Assembly: GCA_013398955.1 (NCBI GenBank)
Contig: VWPU01012101.1
Coordinates: 483,859-547,858 of the forward strand
Direction: 5' to 3'
DNA from: Callaeas wilsoni
Lineage: Eukaryota > Chordata > Aves > Passeriformes > Callaeidae
Length of the DNA: 64,000 nucleotides
This document shows, in pieces, positions 61,889 through 64,000 of the stretch. A model generated the notes under the pieces. It did no database searches, was not told the DNA's origin, and saw nothing but the letters and a program-made list of their open reading frames with translations. The stretch's first letter is position 1; the number at the start of each line of letters is the position of its first letter. The position numbers were made by a program, and so were the translations under genes.

Positions 61889-63976
61889 TTGAATTCAAGC
61901 ATTATTCTCTTGCAATAAATTCTTATTAATTTTTTAAAAGTATGCAAAACAGCAAACAATTTGATACAGGTAGTACCATACATTTGAGAAGTCACTGCTT
62001 TGAATCCATTGTTACAGAGCAGACAAGAAGTAGGACTTATACCAAACTTTCTTTAGTCACAGTACTTACAGAAACTTCCTCGTATTACTACTACTTTATT
62101 TCTTTATATTACTTTTTTTAAGAACAAAACGTCACTATACTGACAAGTTACTTTACTGACGTAAAATGGTTCCTTAACAACAGTGAAAAGAAATACCTAT
62201 GAACATATATGTGACCAATGTTTATAATCCAAAAATCTGATTCTCTGGAACAATTTTTAAACTCACTTGACAAGGGGATGAAATGAAGTATCACAGTCAG
62301 CTAAAGGTGCTCACTTTTCAGATACCTATACCAGTTTCAGACAAACTGTTAAAGAGCAAATTCAGTCTAAAGACTTCAAGATCCATGAACTGAGATGCAA
62401 GATTCTGTACCCTTGTTTTAATGCAAGTTCACAGGAAAACTGGCTCAAACTTGTTTTCTGCAGAGATATTGATTTCATTCGACATCTAGGATCCAACACT
62501 TGGAAGATATTTCTCAGTTATCCCACTGTCTCAATGTCGAGAAGAGGCTTAAGAGAGAAAAAAATTACTGTATTTTTGCTTTTGGGGAAATTAGGCCAAA
62601 ATAAATTAATTGCTTGTTTTCCTGTTTGTTTCCAGAAGATGCCTTTATTTTTCCCCCATATATTTTTTTTTTAATTCAAAGTAGGCTTGAGATGAATCCC
62701 TGATGTTATCAATACCTACAGTTTTTTACACTTGTCTTTTTTTAGCCCATTACTGGTTAGATGGACTCATGGGAATTTGAACTTCAAGACAGTATTTAAT
62801 TTTTAGCTGATCTTTACTACCTGCAGTTCCATTACATGTAACTGTGAAGGCTAAAATTTAAAGATGAGTTAGAAAGAACTTATAATTGCTGTAGTCATTT
62901 ATGCCTATTTCATATTGTCTTTGCACACATAAACTCTAAAAAGCCGGATAGATGAGTTATTTTTTCCTTTTTGTTATTTCAGGCATCTGGGTCAGTAGAC
63001 TAGACTTCAGAAAACTGAGTGTTAACTTTTCTCTGTCAAATATTTTGTGATCTTAGACTGTACTTACTGTATGCAGATAAGTGAACTTAACCAGAGCATC
63101 TTTTAGCATAAAAACCCATACTGAATTCAAATTTAGTTTCATCAATCAATATAACAAAATGGGCTGATGAAATATATAATATTCCACATTTAAATAACTA
63201 AATGCATATATTTCCAGCAATGGGAACCCCTGCAATTATTTTTTAGTCTTCAAACTATTTGAGTCTCTGTATCCTAACTTCTTTAAAGGGCTCAAGTCAT
63301 TCTTTGAGTAACTCCGCAGCAGGTCTGGTAGCTCAGCTACATTCAGGTAGCTATGACGTCTTACTTCAGATAAATATCCTTAGGGCTGACACTACATCTA
63401 GTAAATAAATATAAGTAAAAAAAAGAGTAAATATAAGATTTCATTAACAACAGATATTCCTCGAGAGGAATAAACCTTCAGTTAAAGTAACAAACAGAGT
63501 TTTGTCAAACCTAAACTATCTCAGTTCAGCCTCTACCCATGTGTAAACTTTTCACACAACACTTATTCCAGTGTTTGTCTTGGATCCTCTCAGGGATGTT
63601 AACTGCACAGCCTGTGAGATGCAAAACTAGTACATTCTAACCATGGAGAAAACCTTACATATTTTACTCAAGAGCCTCTGAAGCTTTATTTCTAATTATA
63701 GAATAAATTAAGCTATTAAGAATCTCAGACAGTCTCTCATATAATTCCTCACTCAGTGGAGGACTGATTCCGAAGCTGTTAGGTTGACTCAGTTTTGTCC
63801 AGTTGAGCTTTGAGCACCCTCAGGAATCAGGAGCTGACAATCACTCTATGTTCTATATGCTTCAAGCTGAGTCTTGAAAGATCATGTCTTTGCTAAAAGC
63901 AACAATAGAAGAATAAAGCTTTACAGAAAAAGTCCAATTTTTCCTCCCAACAGTTATTTTAGTTCTTGAGAAGTGA

Positions 63977-64000
63977 TGTTGTATTGGTTTGGCATGGCCT
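63977..64000 (+). mobile_element. Possible start of an avian LTR, cut by the window end
   Basis: The last 24 bases, TGTTGTATTGGTTTGGCATG then GCCT, look like the first bases of a frequent avian endogenous-retrovirus LTR that starts TGTTGT..TTGGTTT.GCATGGC. The match is from memory and the stretch is very short. The sequence beyond 64000 is needed to decide. Confidence 0.35.

Larger units (their letters stand above)
61175..64000 (-). other. OXR1: OXR1 intron, cut by the window end
   Basis: At least 2.8 kb of intron. It contains an antisense CR1 fragment (about 61662-61888) and a possible LTR start at 63977. I searched the minus strand for the preceding TLDc exon by eye and did not find it. 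Confidence 0.8.

Noticed and set aside
1..64000. CRISPR arrays, bacterial operons or prophage
   Set aside because: Composition, introns, CR1 elements and the LTR show vertebrate nuclear DNA. The only regular array (38.2 kb) has no spacers.

Overview
This window is vertebrate nuclear DNA, almost certainly from a bird. The evidence is spliced genes with GT-AG introns, several degenerate CR1 LINE copies of avian type (with ATTCTGTG-like 3' tails), and an avian ERVL-like solo LTR. Most of the sequence is AT-rich and non-coding. The only coding genes I can support are ABRA (STARS; plus strand, two complete exons) and the last three coding exons of OXR1 (minus strand). They converge tail to tail, with stop codons about 6.8 kb apart. 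From memory, this is the arrangement on human chromosome 8q23, where ANGPT1 lies beyond ABRA, so the first 47 kb is probably the ANGPT1-ABRA gene desert.

Layout. 1-47 kb: intergenic, with no convincing coding gene. It holds CR1 fragments (about 4.3, 4.7-5.1, 17-18.6, 21.1-21.6, 27.5-28.1, 36.6 and 45.3 kb), a solo LTR (24.9-25.5 kb), an orphan CpG island (26.6-26.95 kb) followed by an RFX-like X-box, and a 20-bp minisatellite of about 28 copies in perfect register (38.2-38.8 kb). 46.2-47.2 kb: ABRA upstream region with a perfect CArg-type SRF site and a TATA-like box. 47.28-52.78 kb: ABRA. 52.8-59.5 kb: ABRA 3' UTR, a short intergenic stretch and the probable OXR1 3' UTR. 59.5-64 kb: OXR1 3' exons and introns, with an antisense CR1 fragment and possibly the first bases of another LTR at the window edge.

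Functionally, ABRA encodes a striated-muscle actin-binding protein that promotes Rho/MRTF/SRF transcription; the upstream CArG box fits the known SRF feedback. OXR1 encodes a TLDc-domain oxidation-resistance protein; only the C-terminal 101 residues are here. Nothing in the sequence ties the two proteins together in one pathway. I found no unknown multi-gene system. The most distinctive signals are the triplicated Trp-ended motif in ABRA, the CpG-decaying minisatellite and the orphan CpG island.
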